From Echinarachnius parma (taxonomy: Eukaryota > Echinodermata > Echinoidea > Clypeasteroida > Echinarachniidae): a stretch of 64,000 nucleotides of DNA. Of the stretch, positions 34,545-46,380 are shown one piece after another. The first letter of the stretch is position 1; each line of letters starts with the position of its first letter. The DNA is taken from contig JBAMJV010008422.1 in NCBI GenBank assembly GCA_037951105.1, forward strand, positions 62,001-126,000, in the 5' to 3' direction. Below the pieces are notes generated by a model, which was given only the letters and a program-made list of their open reading frames with translations, made no database searches and was not told where the DNA came from. The position numbers were made by a program, and so were the translations under genes.

Positions 34545-37226
34545 ATGGGAACCGTATACAGACACGTTTACCTTCTGCTCATCATATTGGTTGTGTGTGG
34601 AGTGGAAGGGACCAACACCAGCACCGCTGAGGCCAAGGAAACCTTGTCTGGTTGGTTAGATAAGCTCCATATACCCAAAGGTCGCTTCACCCGAACAGCA
34701 TGTCAGTGGGACCAGGGTGATAAATCAGTAATGTGTGACTCTCAGCACCTCAGCACGGTTCCAAGCGATTTCCCTCAAGAAGGATTGAGGTTATACCTAC
34801 AGAACAACGAGATCAGTATTCTGTTAAACACTTCGTTTGAACCCTATCCCAGTCTGGTAATATTGAATTTGGCCTTTAACGAGCTAAGAACTATTCAATC
34901 AGCAGCTTTCCAGCCTCTCAAACATCTGGAAACCTTGGATCTGTCTTCCAATAACAATCTGGTAATACCAAGCAGTGTCCCATTTCAACCCCTTCAAGCA
35001 CTCGTTTATTTAGATATGCATAAATGTAACCTGACAGGTTTGCCGAACGATTTAATCGACTGGTTTCCTCATCTACAATATCTTATTTTAACGGATAACC
35101 TTCTAAGCTCTTTGAACGTGTCTCGATGTAAGACTGACCGACTGAATAAAGTAGAACTCAGCGGAAACAAGTTCCGTGATCTGACTCCAGATAAATTCAT
35201 GTTCGTTTGTCCAACCGAAGAATTCACAATGATCCTGAACCCGGTCCGTAACATTTCGGAAGACGCAATAGCAGCATTGCCTGTCGATACACTTTGGCTA
35301 GGGGTGGATTTATATCTATCTGCATCTATGTTTTTAAACCTCACAAGTGGTGTTGCAAGGTCAACTGTTACCACGCTCATTCTTGTTTATCTGCACTTGC
35401 CTGATGGCATTCCAATCGACGTATTCAGGCCTTTATATGATCATCCATTGGACGTAATATTCATCGAGAGCAGCGGGGATCTCTCTCTGTATAAAAACGT
35501 GTTCTTTGGGTTAAGCTGTCTTAAGTTGAAGTTATTCGAAAATTCCATTAATGAAATCGAACCGGAATATTTCCTAGGAATGTCTCGTCTACGAGAATTG
35601 ATTTTATTGAATAACCACATAATGTACATTAATCCACATAATAGCACTTGGGAAAGTGATATTGATTATCTAAATCTGTCGGGAAATAAGATAATGTTCT
35701 TGTATGGTTATCAGATACGTGGTCTCAACAGTTTAGAGGTATTGAATCTTAGCCGTAATGGTGACCTAAGAGGGTTAGACCTATTTTCGTATGACGGGTT
35801 TGAGAGCCTTAAAGTAGTTGATGTTACGGGAACGGCGTTAACATTCCTTGGCTTGTCGCCTGGTATTACCAAATGTTATTTTGCTGACAATGACAAAAAC
35901 TATAATGACCCTTTCATACCAGGTCACACGTTTAACAACACAATACAGCTAGAAATCTTAGACGTCAGGAATTCGCACCTCAACATAGGAGATCTTTGGG
36001 ACTCCGATAATAGTAGATCTTTGTTCGGAGGATTAATTCATCTGTTGGAGCTACATCTGAGCAACAACCCTCTCGGGAATTTGCCAGATAGGGTTTTTGA
36101 GGACAATTCGTTGCTTGCTAATTTGATATTAGACAACTGCAAAATTGCAAGTCTCACCGGGAACGTTTTTCAGGGGCTGGACTCTCTCGTTTATTTAGAC
36201 TTGAACGGGAATAATTTACTCCTAATATCAACCAATGCACTGAAGTACTTGCCGGTTCTGGAGACTCTGAGTGTCAATGATAATACAATCATGTTTGTTC
36301 AGGAAGGAGCAATGGAAAACCTCCCACTTCTCAGGAATTTGAAAATGTCTAATAATCGGTTAATTGCGTTCAATCGCAGCACATGGAACACTCTAATAAA
36401 ATATGATCTGGATTATATCGATGTTTCTGGGAACCCGTTTGCTTGTCGGTGCAACTATGCCTGGCTGCATAACCTCGTCAATTCGTCTGGAATGTTTGTA
36501 CACCAAAATGAAACCCTTTGCTCTGTCGATTCCTTGAGCCAATTGCGAGTAAAGCCTTTGTTGGAGTTCGATCCGAGTAAATATTGCGTTCCAAATATTG
36601 TACTCGTGTCAACTCTCCCTTTCGTTACTCTCGCCTTGCTTATTGGTCTCCTGCTTGCTTTTCACAACAGGTGGTTGATCAGGTACAAACTATTCCTGGT
36701 GAAACTGGCAGTCATCGGCTACAGAGAGATGCAAGACGCACGGGAACACGACGAGTTTATCTATGATCTCAACATCATGTTTACTGAAGAAGACGAGGGA
36801 TGGGCCAGAGAGCACCTGCGAGCTACCCTGGAAGAGCGTCTTCCGGATTACGACAGGTATTCTTTTGGTGATGAGGACCTAACCCTTGGTATGCACTACC
36901 TTGAGGCAGTTCACTACGCCGTTGAACATAGCTTCAAGACCATCCTGCTCCTTAGTAGAAGCGCTGTCCGGGACAACTGGTTTCTCATCAAGTTGCGCAC
37001 CGCCATGGACCACGTACATGACGAGCTGACAGAAAACACCGTCGTCATCTTTCTCGAAGATATTCCTGAAGATGAGATTCCGTACCTGCTTCGGCTGTAT
37101 CTTAGCGACCGCAGACCGTACATGAGATGGCCCGAAGATATCAGGGGACGCGAATACTTCTGGAACGAGCTCACAAAGGTTGCCACTGTCAATTTAAGAT
37201 ATAACCCTTTGGAACCACCAGAATGA
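34545..37226 (+). CDS. Toll-like receptor copy 2 (LRR-TM-TIR), intact
   Basis: An 893-aa type I membrane receptor of innate immunity. The signal peptide is residues 1-22 (YLLLIILVVCGVEG). The LRR N-cap has C53 and C64, and about 20 LRRs follow (73-630, e.g. LRRELILLNNHI). A single C-cap has C634, C636, C659 and C681. The membrane helix is about 684-706, followed by basic HNRWLIRYK, and TIR is 736-885. TIR box 1 is FIYDLNIMF, the BB loop GDEDLTLG (775-782) lacks the usual RDxxPG, and box 3 FW is at 872-873. The whole protein is in one exon; the ATG at 34545 has context ACCATGG and follows the acceptor at 34520. A single C-cap makes it the vertebrate-like sccTLR class. The ligand is unknown; MyD88-type signalling is family knowledge only. 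Confidence 0.96.
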   Translation: MGTVYRHVYLLLIILVVCGVEGTNTSTAEAKETLSGWLDKLHIPKGRFTRTACQWDQGDKSVMCDSQHLSTVPSDFPQEGLRLYLQNNEISILLNTSFEPYPSLVILNLAFNELRTIQSAAFQPLKHLETLDLSSNNNLVIPSSVPFQPLQALVYLDMHKCNLTGLPNDLIDWFPHLQYLILTDNLLSSLNVSRCKTDRLNKVELSGNKFRDLTPDKFMFVCPTEEFTMILNPVRNISEDAIAALPVDTLWLGVDLYLSASMFLNLTSGVARSTVTTLILVYLHLPDGIPIDVFRPLYDHPLDVIFIESSGDLSLYKNVFFGLSCLKLKLFENSINEIEPEYFLGMSRLRELILLNNHIMYINPHNSTWESDIDYLNLSGNKIMFLYGYQIRGLNSLEVLNLSRNGDLRGLDLFSYDGFESLKVVDVTGTALTFLGLSPGITKCYFADNDKNYNDPFIPGHTFNNTIQLEILDVRNSHLNIGDLWDSDNSRSLFGGLIHLLELHLSNNPLGNLPDRVFEDNSLLANLILDNCKIASLTGNVFQGLDSLVYLDLNGNNLLLISTNALKYLPVLETLSVNDNTIMFVQEGAMENLPLLRNLKMSNNRLIAFNRSTWNTLIKYDLDYIDVSGNPFACRCNYAWLHNLVNSSGMFVHQNETLCSVDSLSQLRVKPLLEFDPSKYCVPNIVLVSTLPFVTLALLIGLLLAFHNRWLIRYKLFLVKLAVIGYREMQDAREHDEFIYDLNIMFTEEDEGWAREHLRATLEERLPDYDRYSFGDEDLTLGMHYLEAVHYAVEHSFKTILLLSRSAVRDNWFLIKLRTAMDHVHDELTENTVVIFLEDIPEDEIPYLLRLYLSDRRPYMRWPEDIRGREYFWNELTKVATVNLRYNPLEPPE

Positions 37227-38159
37227 CAAACCCTGTAGAGTACAGAAAGTTAATACTGACTTAAAAAGAATATTAACTGTTACGTCTTAAACAATCCTAC
37301 AACACAGTCAACATAATACACAAGTATATACATTTTTGGAACAAATGTACTGTTCCAATTATTGTCAATTTAGACTTAAATGATTGAATGTTATCAATAC
37401 CTGACTTCCAGCTCTCCAGTTTTCATAATCATGTAATTAAATTATTATACGGCAAAAGAACAATGAAAGTGAACACTTAGGAAATGCATTTAATTTGGAC
37501 CGCATTTAAAACATGTGGCAGAACGGGATTATTTACACCAAACGTACTGTAGTTCATGTCTCGCGTATAATGAAGCATACACCTTTGGCGATATGAGATG
37601 TTTACCGGTCTAGCACGACAAATGCTCTTTTAGACGGACTTGGTAAAACATTATACTCGAGATTATCTTGCAGCAGATGGCAGGAACGTAAAACAAAAAC
37701 AGAGTGGCATATGCTACCACCGCCCAAAATAATATTGTTATAAATGAACGATAACATCTTTAGTAGTCCATTCGATCAACAAATTAACAAAAGTATGTTT
37801 TCAGAAAAAGAAAAAAATATAATTGGAATACGCATCACAATTCTAAAGAATATCGTTCATGGGTCTGCATGTACACAAACTACTTTGATCGAATTGTCCG
37901 GGATTCTTTTGACCGAACAGATGGAAGTCAAAGGGTTCGTGGATAAGCTCCCAGAATTTTGCATCTACAAAACAACTTGATGTTGTGACGGCCCAACGGT
38001 GGTATGGCTCGTACCCATTAAGATAACATAACTTCGCTGAGTGTCTAGGCGGCGATATTATGTACTCCCTAGTCCAGCGACGTCCGGTAAATCTTGGTTG
38101 CATGGTATGGAGTGGACATTTGGTAGTTTGTCTTGCTCGGTGAACATGTTAGAGCGATC

Positions 38160-38760
38160 TCTGATTTACAGTTTAGGCAAAGGTGTTGATTCAATAGTGT
38201 TTTCTTCATAGACGGCGAATGCGCCATTATGGCATGTCCTGTTTCTACGGCACAGGTTAAGCAATTTGCGATCACTTATCTGTGTGGTCAATCGTGGATG
38301 TCCTAGAGATTCCCGTAGCTTGAATTGACCCTTCTCTCGATGACGTCTGAGGATTCTACATACCGTAAGCTGCAATGTTCCAACGGAATAGTGGACATTG
38401 CTTGTTGACGCCCCTTCCTGGTGGAGCGAAGTCTAGATTAGACCCTCGAGAGCTGATCCCCGACACCCCGAAAAAGCCGCCAACGAGAGCTCTGTACTAC
38501 AGCAGTGATCTATACTTCAGCAGTGATCTGTACCACTCGATGGCAGCGATCACTGCTGTAGTACAGATCAATGCTGTAGGACAGAGATCTCTCATTGGCG
38601 TTTTTTTTTCGGGGTGGCGGAGATCAGCTCTCGAGGGTCTAATCTAGACTAGGTGGAGCGCAGGCATCGTTTGACGCGTAGCCAATGGCGTTGGACGGAG
38701 TATAGCCTAAAGAGCCTCTGTGCCATTCCGGTTGAAAATTGTACAGCCAACTCTGAGAAA
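38160..38760 (-). pseudogene. Tc1-like transposase remnant, N-terminal HTH region
   Basis: Minus-strand frame 38375-38166 reads TVCRILRRHREKGQFKLRES, then GHPRLTTQISDRKLLNLCRRNRT on the next lines of code. This is the pattern of the second helix-turn-helix and GRPR-type linker of Tc1 transposases. The first helix part (LHQEGVSTSNVHYFVGTSQ in unit 3) lies beyond the hairpin MITE at 38429-38651, which splits it here. The catalytic part is not recognisable. The unit 3 counterpart is 56290-56760. Confidence 0.55.
38429..38651. mobile_element. 223-bp hairpin MITE with 9-bp target duplication
   Basis: The ends AGTCTAGATTAGACCCTCGA and their complement are perfect over about 28 bp, and the whole element folds on itself through CAGTGATC/GATCACTG and CGGGGTG/CACCCCG. 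GGTGGAGCG flanks both sides (38420-38428 and 38652-38660). Unit 3 near 56615 has the unfilled site (CCTGGTGAAGCACAAGC). The interior is more GC-rich than its surroundings. The duplication length suggests a Mutator- or hAT-type enzyme. Confidence 0.9.
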
Positions 38761-40247
38761 TGACATATAATGGTAACTTATTGGACATACCCCTTTCGAG
38801 AGGGAGATGGGCCAATCATCAAAGGTCCTGTCTTTCAAAGCTCAAAACAAAAGGCTAAATTAATTAATGCAAGTTTATGCAATCATTCATTATAGATTGG
38901 TAGTTTGGAAACATCATAAATCGTTTTTTAAAGTCTATTTTGGTTCATTCGGCGCAAAACAAGTGATAAACAGTATAGTTAAAACAAACAATATTCCAAC
39001 TTCATGACCAACAGTGTAGTGCGCGGGGGAACATTTCACGCCCTCGGTCGGTGGAGGTCCAAGAACAGCCGTTTTCCAATTTGCGCCTGAATGCATAAGG
39101 CAGTCACTCCAACCGCTATGCCCCCATACTCGGTGTTAATACTAATACTACCCAACTGAAATCGACTTGTTAAACTGTGCTGTTCAACTAGTAGGTCATG
39201 AAAAGAATATGTAGCAAAAGTTATTACTTCTGTGTAAAGGGGCGAAGGGCGTGGCAGTAGATCAAAGTTCGAACTCGTTTATATTACTAATATCTTTTTA
39301 TTAACTTGTAAAACTTGTTAACCATGTAATCACGTAAATAGTGTCAAGCATTTGATGGATAGTGTATATCTGGTCCGTGTAACAAAGCACATTGATTATT
39401 TATGTTTGAAAGATGTTGTTAATAGTACGTTACAAGTGACAATGCTGTTCTATAAATTATTGTTATATTGCTTAGTTGTTTATAATTTGTACATATCGAG
39501 TACATATTTAGGTAACATTATTTAGGCTTGAAGTAAATAATTGTTGGATATTGTAGTTGTTTGCAATTTGACGACACATGATGTACATAATATGAAGGTA
39601 ATACTATTTTTGCAAATTATCTAACAAATTAAAACAAATTGTCATTGTTGGAATTGTAAAGCCAATTGGTAATATCAATACTAAATATGAAATACGATGG
39701 CACAAGTAGTTATTAATACTCTTAAAAATCCATGCACGAATTATGTAATGAGGTGATTTAATATGTTATAACCTATTTATATTACACACTTATAATAATT
39801 ATATAAAATACACTGATTATGATTATATGTTAGTTGATACCGCTTTTGTATAATAACAATAAATAAATACAATCTTAAATGAAAAGCAGGCGAGATGTCT
39901 TGGTAAATGCAGTTCAATTTATATTGGCGTATTATATTAATTACGTATTATGTTCAAATATCTTGATACAATACTTCATCATACTTGACTGAAGTCTGCA
40001 AATAAATAATTGATTTGCATATATTGTTAATACGCACTCAAGTAATCTATACCAAAAAACCTGTTCAGTCATAACTATGTTAAATCATACCGTATAAAGT
40101 GCACTGATCTGAAAATCTTCTTGTAGATTTTTAAAAAGGTAATTGCAATGAAAGGGTTCTCTATTTTGTCGAACATAACGATTTCTGTATTTATATTAAC
40201 ATAGAAGAATGCGATGTGTTTTGTACAAAGGCAGTAAGTTTGTTAAA

Positions 40248-41730
40248 GTGCCTGAGCGAAGGTTTTAAAATGCTTGTAACCTTAAAGGGGAATTCCACCC
40301 CAGAAATGTGATGTTTGCTATAAAATGAAGTGAATATGAAGAATCCTGATCGAAAATCCGAGCCAAAACGGTAGAGCAATAAAAAAGTTATGACAGGATG
40401 AACTTTGCTCCGATTTTTAGTATCGTTCGCAATTGCTATCGATCGTGACGTCACTTGCGAGCTGCAGCCATTTTGACTTCTACATGGAAATTTTACAAAA
40501 TTTAAATTTTCTTAATAACAAAGCAAATTTATGAGCTTACAAATTCCAAAGGGGTTGGCCCATTGATATTCTTCTATGAATTCGTGAAAACAAGCAGAGA
40601 AAATTTAATTTTTAGCAACGAAAATGAGAAATAAGTGTATTTTCATGTACTAAAGCCATGGCGAGTTGCTCGTCAATGATGTTGCATATGGCGGCAATTT
40701 TGAAACGATCACTCATTACTACATGATGTTCATATAGGTATAACTCCCGTGTTTCTTGTCCGATTTTGATCAAATTTTCACCAATTATGCCTCTTATTCT
40801 GCTTATTCAAATAACGAATGGTTTTATCAGGCCCGGAATACCCCTTTAATAATGTTGGCATCATTGCAAAGGAAATGTTAGAATCTTTCTAATAATTCAT
40901 AATATTTACTTTTCAAAAATTGTCACAGAATGTATTAATCTGCTATGAAAAGTGATGAAATTGCTACCCGGTTTTCGCCCTTGATCAACCCGCTGTGTGC
41001 AGGTACGAAACATAACGTAGTATGTAGTGGGGCGAGCGCATGAAAGCGCTCCCAAGCCCGTCGGCTTTGTGTATTGTAGGTGTATGTGTACATGCCATTC
41101 GAATGCTAAGTATCTCATCAAAATGTCTGATCTTAAGGAGGAACTACTAAATGTAGACATCAAAGCTGATGCAAACAGCTCCACAAAATATAGTGACAGT
41201 GTAATAGTGATAGTGATGATAATGATGATGATGATGATGGGGATGTAGGAGAGGAAAAGGACGAGTCGGAGAATACCATGAATTCATTCTTCAGTAAGGT
41301 CATAGCTATAAAGATTTTAGTTTACTACTACTATACTATTAACTACAATGTAGTTACGACCACAAATTTGACTTTAAGGTACAAGTTATAGTTCAGATGA
41401 ATAATGTTTGTATGACTCATGTACTGCTGAATGCTGTCACATAGATATAACATTTTATAATTTGGACAGTTGTTTAGTATTGCGCTGGTACTGGCGCACT
41501 GGTATAGGGCTCTGGCTGAGCGCGCGCCGCCCGAGCAACCCGCTGCCTGATGAGCTGCGGCGTTTTAAGCCAAGTATAGAAGTTCTGAGAAGTGTCTTTG
41601 AAAAACTTCTTATCGCGTTTCATTGACATTTCAAGACTTAAGAGCAGATAATTTGTGTTCTGGTTGGTATAAGCTTTCTGTACTGTACATGTATAATTTG
41701 TCTATTTTGTGATATTTCTTCGCTCAGGTA
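40248..41730. mobile_element. 1.48-kb TIR element (CCTGAGCGAAG ends), with nested MITE
   Basis: The left end GTGCCTGAGCGAAGG and right end CTTCGCTCAGGTAC are inverted. Unit 3 near 60012 lacks the whole segment (CTTGTGAAAACAAAATG). The interior holds the TTAA MITE at 40286-40845, a GAT microsatellite (41215-41240) and two GC-rich patches (41025-41065, 41500-41570). Short frames exist but none resembles a transposase. The target duplication is not clear. Confidence 0.7.
40286..40845. mobile_element. TTAA-flanked MITE (family D)
   Basis: TTAA at 40282-40285 and 40846-40849 flanks the ends AAAGGGGAATTCCACCCC and GGCCCGGAATACCCCTTT. The interior has GTGACGTCACTTGCGAGCTG and CAGCCATTTTGACTTC. Non-coding, nested in the 1.48-kb element. 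Confidence 0.85.
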
Positions 41731-41848
41731 CAAAATGCATGTACCACCTCAACATTTCAATAAAAGTAATTTGAAATCAAAATATCACCACGATTTGTTT
41801 GTAGTTGCATGATGTGATATTTACGTTAAACATGATTATATATTATAT

Positions 41849-42484
41849 GACCTATAAAGATACTGGTGTGCGATTGGTCAAAATGCTGTCACGTGACCAT
41901 CGCTACAAGGATGAGAAGCGTTATATTGACCAACATGACGTAAATTACGTCACACCAGTCAATATAACGCCGTTATATTGACTGGTATGACGTAATTTAC
42001 GTCACAATGGGTGTGTGAAGATGAACAATTTTGCGCGTTAGCATCCTGGCACGCGAAGCGTTGTCAAGCTTTCTACGGAGATCCGGAGATCCGGAGATAC
42101 GTGATCCGAAAGTAGATTTTAAAGGAAGGTCGAATAAAGAAGCATTTTGCGCAGCATTTCGATAACAACACGTCTGTTCTACTGGAAGGATTTCGATTTA
42201 ATCTAATGATTTTCCCTTGTCAATAATTTTATTTCGACACCAAATTTATATTTATCTTGATTTGTATCTATATAGGTCATCATAATATAACAGATATTGA
42301 CTTTTCCTTCGGGAACCATATAACATTTCATTTCCCTTGGGGAGTTATATTTTTGTCTCGGAATACTATATTTTTCCTCAGCGCTACGCGCTTCGGAAAG
42401 TATAATGTCCCTCGACACAAATATAACTTCCCTCGAGGATCTCAAATGTTATATTGCCCCTCTAGTCAGTCAGTATCTGTATAA
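41849..42484. mobile_element. Palindrome-rich insertion, about 635 bp
   Basis: Present in unit 2 and absent from unit 3 (compare near 60135). The ends resemble an inverted repeat: CTATAAAGATACTG and CAGTATCTGTATAA. Between 41920 and 41995 there are two copies of TGACGTAAWTTACGTCA with GTTATATTGACTGGT arms, forming a strong hairpin. A second cluster with CCTTCGGGAACCATATAAC and ACTTCCCTCGAGGATC lies at 42300-42460. Confidence 0.65.
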
Positions 42485-43529
42485 TATTTCCTTGTATGCG
42501 TGTTTACTTTTTCACGGTGAGTGATGAATGGGTTTCTCCTCAGAATAATTTTACATACATCAATACACAGAAACTCATGCAAGCTAACACAGGTGAGGAT
42601 GTACCAAACACACAAAGACAATGACACAGGCATACAGTTGCGTAGCTACGGGGTGCACTGACGGCGGGCCTCCCAATATAATTTTGTTGTTAAACAACGC
42701 AAAACATAAGGGGACAATCTGTGTAATAAACAAAGTAATATACAATTGAGCGCGCTGTACCTCCCCCCCCCCCCCCACCCCCTTCCCCTCACCAATCAGC
42801 CCAACAACACTACACCATTTCATGCATACATTCCCAAAACACACCCGATAATACTAAAGCAAGCAAATGGACCTCCGAATATAGCCCACGAGATACAGAG
42901 TCTGTACACATACGAGCAGTCAATAATAATCATTCCCCCAATACATGTACCACAACCAACATCATAATTACCTGGTGCGTGCACACACACGCACGCACGC
43001 ATGTCCGCATGACGCATGCACGCAGGCACACACACACACACACAAACACATGTTTGTGATTGGTGGAACTTGGAGAACTAAACGAGGACATGTTTAGTAA
43101 AGGACCAATAACAGTATTTTAAGTAGCTTAGATTATACTTGCTTTGTTTTTTTTAAGGAAATAGACCGACAATATTGAAGGAAAAAATTCAATTAGAGTA
43201 TTTCACATTGCAACTGGAGACGCTGAGGACACACAGGTGTGACAGCCATATAAAAATGTTTCCGCTCAGCTGGGGAAATGTGTTTAAATAATAATTATCC
43301 CCGTGAGAATGGGTTACACGAAGATGTAAGTCAAAAGCGTACCTGTCATGTGAACTGGGAAATGAATCCTATACGTAACAAACAGTAAACAAAGAGGGGG
43401 CCTACATAAAATGAAGTTTAATCGTTTCAAATGTCCTTTTAATAAATTTGAAATCCCCGATTTACCTTATCCCCGATAAAAAGGTGTGTATCCCCTATAC
43501 TTGTCCCCGGTGTACACACCTATTACAAG

Positions 43530-43790
<261 letters not shown>

Positions 43791-44117
43791 AAAAAAAAAC
43801 ATTTAGAACCACACACATACTGTAATTTTGTATTTCTCCGTTTCGTTCTTTTTTTCATTACAGTCATGAAAACAATATTCCAATCCAAGTAAAACATAAC
43901 ACTAGTACTGAACAAAGAAAGAACACAAACACGTGAGACGGTAAGGGATATGTTTAGGGTTAGGGATAGGCTGAGGCATACTCAGCAGAGAATCAGACAA
44001 CTCGGCACCGACGGCACGTAAACAGCACTTGACTGGACACCACAGACCTAGTAACCCAAGAACACCTGACGCCGCACTGTAGACCTGATAGAAGCGGAAC
44101 TGAGGAGTTTTAATTAA

Positions 44118-44635
44118 AGGGGTAGTACAGTTTCGGTTAGGCTCAATTTTAGAAACCAAAACATGCACAGTAACATTACAAAATGATATTTATAACTCCA
44201 CCATGCTCGACAGGTATACAAAATTACAAAAAGTCTGTTTTCATTCAAAAAGAGCCATTAAAACACATGAGGGCGCTCTCTAAAAAGGCATTGGTTTCAA
44301 CCATTTTTCATACAAAATTGTGCATGTGATGTTTTGTTGAAATAATAATTAAATAGAGGGATCATCAACAACTATTTGAAAACCGCTTTTGAAAATGTTT
44401 GAAAAAGTGTACGCATTTGTTTGTTTTTGTTTAAATCATTGAATAAATTTAGGCACCAAAATTATTACAATCGGATATTTGTATTAATATTTCAGCCATT
44501 TCTGAACCGATTTTGACCAAATAAAGTTTATTCTGCCATTGAAATTGCATGTTCTTTCGAATTCGACAATCAGTTTGTCCTCAAAACAAAACTATGTTTG
44601 AACAGCGCACTCTCTACTAAAACTGAACTACTCCT
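44118..44635 (+). mobile_element. MITE of family A (copy 4), with empty site
   Basis: TTAA at 44114-44117 and 44636-44639; ends AAAGGGGTAGTACAG and CTGAACTACTCCTTT. Unit 3 near 62530 reads GAAGAGTTTGAACCGATCC without it, against GAGGAGTTT..CCTATC here. It shares CACCATGCTCGA and the CGCTCTCT motif with the other family A copies. Confidence 0.88.
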
Positions 44636-45179
44636 TTAACCTATCATGGAGAACCATAGAGCGACTGGCCCAAGTCCGATGGGAGTGAAGTCCTGTTGGT
44701 GGCCATCATGTCCTGATGTCAGGAGGCATAACGGGCACTACATAGGTAATTCGCTTTTGAACCCGATAATGTCATATAGCAATATGCATGGTCAAACTAT
44801 TTGGGAATCGACGTTTAAGGCGGAGAAAATGACAAGGTTGATTCACATCGAACTGTATTGAATCACACGGCTATGTAAAGTCACTGTGCACGTAATGAAC
44901 ATACAACTCTGGACAAAATTATTAGACCAAGCTCTTTTTATAAATTTGTTCGACGTTTTACGCCATTTTATAGAAAAGTTAGTTAATGACATACCCAAAT
45001 GGGCATAGTCAATGGTTTTAGTGATACCTACCACATATTACCTGCATTCACTTTGATTAAAAACGTAAATTTTATACAAATTGTAAGAGTTTTGTCCATT
45101 CCTCCTATGTACATTCAAGGTATGGGTTTGATATACATCTTTTTAATACAAAGCGACAAATTTGCTGATTGAGCTCTTT

Positions 45180-46380
45180 CATATTTAAAACTCAGTTTTT
45201 CATTATCTCACAAAAAATGTATTTTGTGTAGCGCCCTCTTTACCAAAACTCAACTATCCCTTTAAATGCACAAAAAGCTAAAACCATTTTTTTTTTTAAA
45301 TAGCACCCTCTTGAGTTGTAACGGCTCTTTTTAAATCATAACAGGGGTTTTACTTAATCGTTTGTAATTGTGTATACTTTTCGGGCATGGTGAAGTTATA
45401 ACTATTACTTTGAACCGTAATGGTGCAGTTTTTAGTTGCTAAAGTTAAGTTTGACCATTACTCAACTATCCGTTTAATGTTTGCTTACAGATGATAATAA
45501 AAGAGTAATTATAATAAAATGGGTTTATTTAATCGAACATAAACATTTGTGTATTCATCTTAAAGGGATGTAGTAAAAAACGACTTAGAAATATTTTAAG
45601 TTAAATTAATCACACTCAAATTTCCCGCCCAAACGATATCATTATTTGATGTCGTACCCTGGTGGTGTCACTTAACTTTGGCCGTATGTACGCATGATCG
45701 GTCACAATTTTTTAATAAATATGGTACCCGTTCGTGGCGAACCACAATGTACGTTCTGGTTGTACTTGAAGTCTTTACAAGGCTCGTTTTGGGTTACACT
45801 TGTATACCATTTTGTACCTTTTTGAATTATTAATATAAAGGAATAATTTTCATTTCAAAAACGAAAATGTGTTACACATTTAAACATAAAGTGATACCAC
45901 CACGAGTCGCACCAAGTACGGATGGGATAGTTAAGTATTGGTCAAACTTACCTTTAGTAACCAAAACCTGCACCATTACGGTACAAAGTAAAAGTTATAA
46001 CTTCACCATGCTCGAAAGGTATACACAATTACAAACGACTAAGTAAAACCCCTGTTATCATTCAAAAAGAGCCGTTACAACTCAAGAGGGCGCTATAAAA
46101 AAATCATTGGTTTTAGCCTTTTTTTCATACAAAATTGTGCATTTTGTTAAAATAATAATTCAACATTGGAGATATCATCAACGACTTTTTAGAAACCTAT
46201 TCTGATTCTTTTTCAAAGTAGTCTTCAAGCATTTTTTGAATTTTTTTTTAAAAGTCTAAATATCGCCCGGTGATCTGGTGATTGCCGATGAATTAAAAAT
46301 ATTTGTGAATATTTCAGCCATTTCTGAACCGATTTTGATCAAATAAAGTTTATTCTGTCATTAAAATTGTATGACACCAA
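45180..46380. repeat. Cluster of family A MITE fragments in opposite orientations
   Basis: 45180-45262 is a right end (TAGCGCCCTCTTTACC, AACTATCCCTTTAAA). 45270-45476 is an end fragment in one orientation (CGGGCATGGTGAAGTTATAA). 45925-46380 is in the other orientation (CACCATGCTCGAAAGGTA). The last two form an inverted pair with arms of about 200 bp and a spacer of about 450 bp. The spacer (45480-45920) has no recognised feature. Confidence 0.7.

Larger units (their letters stand above)
27758..34659 (+). other. Spliced upstream ORF overlapping the TLR copy 2 start
   Basis: ATG at 27758 in the 5' exon reads 68 bases to the donor at 27825 and, if spliced to the acceptor at 34520/34521, continues in frame (MIVIARIHGAVSC...) across the receptor ATG at 34545 in a different frame, ending at TAG 34657-34659: 68 codons. 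A second ATG at 34537 is in the same frame. The equivalent frame exists in copy 3 (44 codons). Such overlapping upstream frames usually reduce initiation at the main ATG. The claim depends on the inferred splice. Confidence 0.5.
37227..40247. other. 3' flank of TLR copy 2, homologous to the copy 3 flank
   Basis: This aligns with 55408-60000 in order (CAAACCCTGT.GAGTACA after the stop; GACCAACAGTGTAGTGCGCG; GGGGCGTGGCAGTAGATCAA). It contains a decayed family C MITE near 37711-37850, a Tc1-like remnant and a hairpin MITE. No other gene is visible. Several AATAAA sites occur only distantly (for example near 39860), so the poly-A site is not assigned. Confidence 0.6.
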
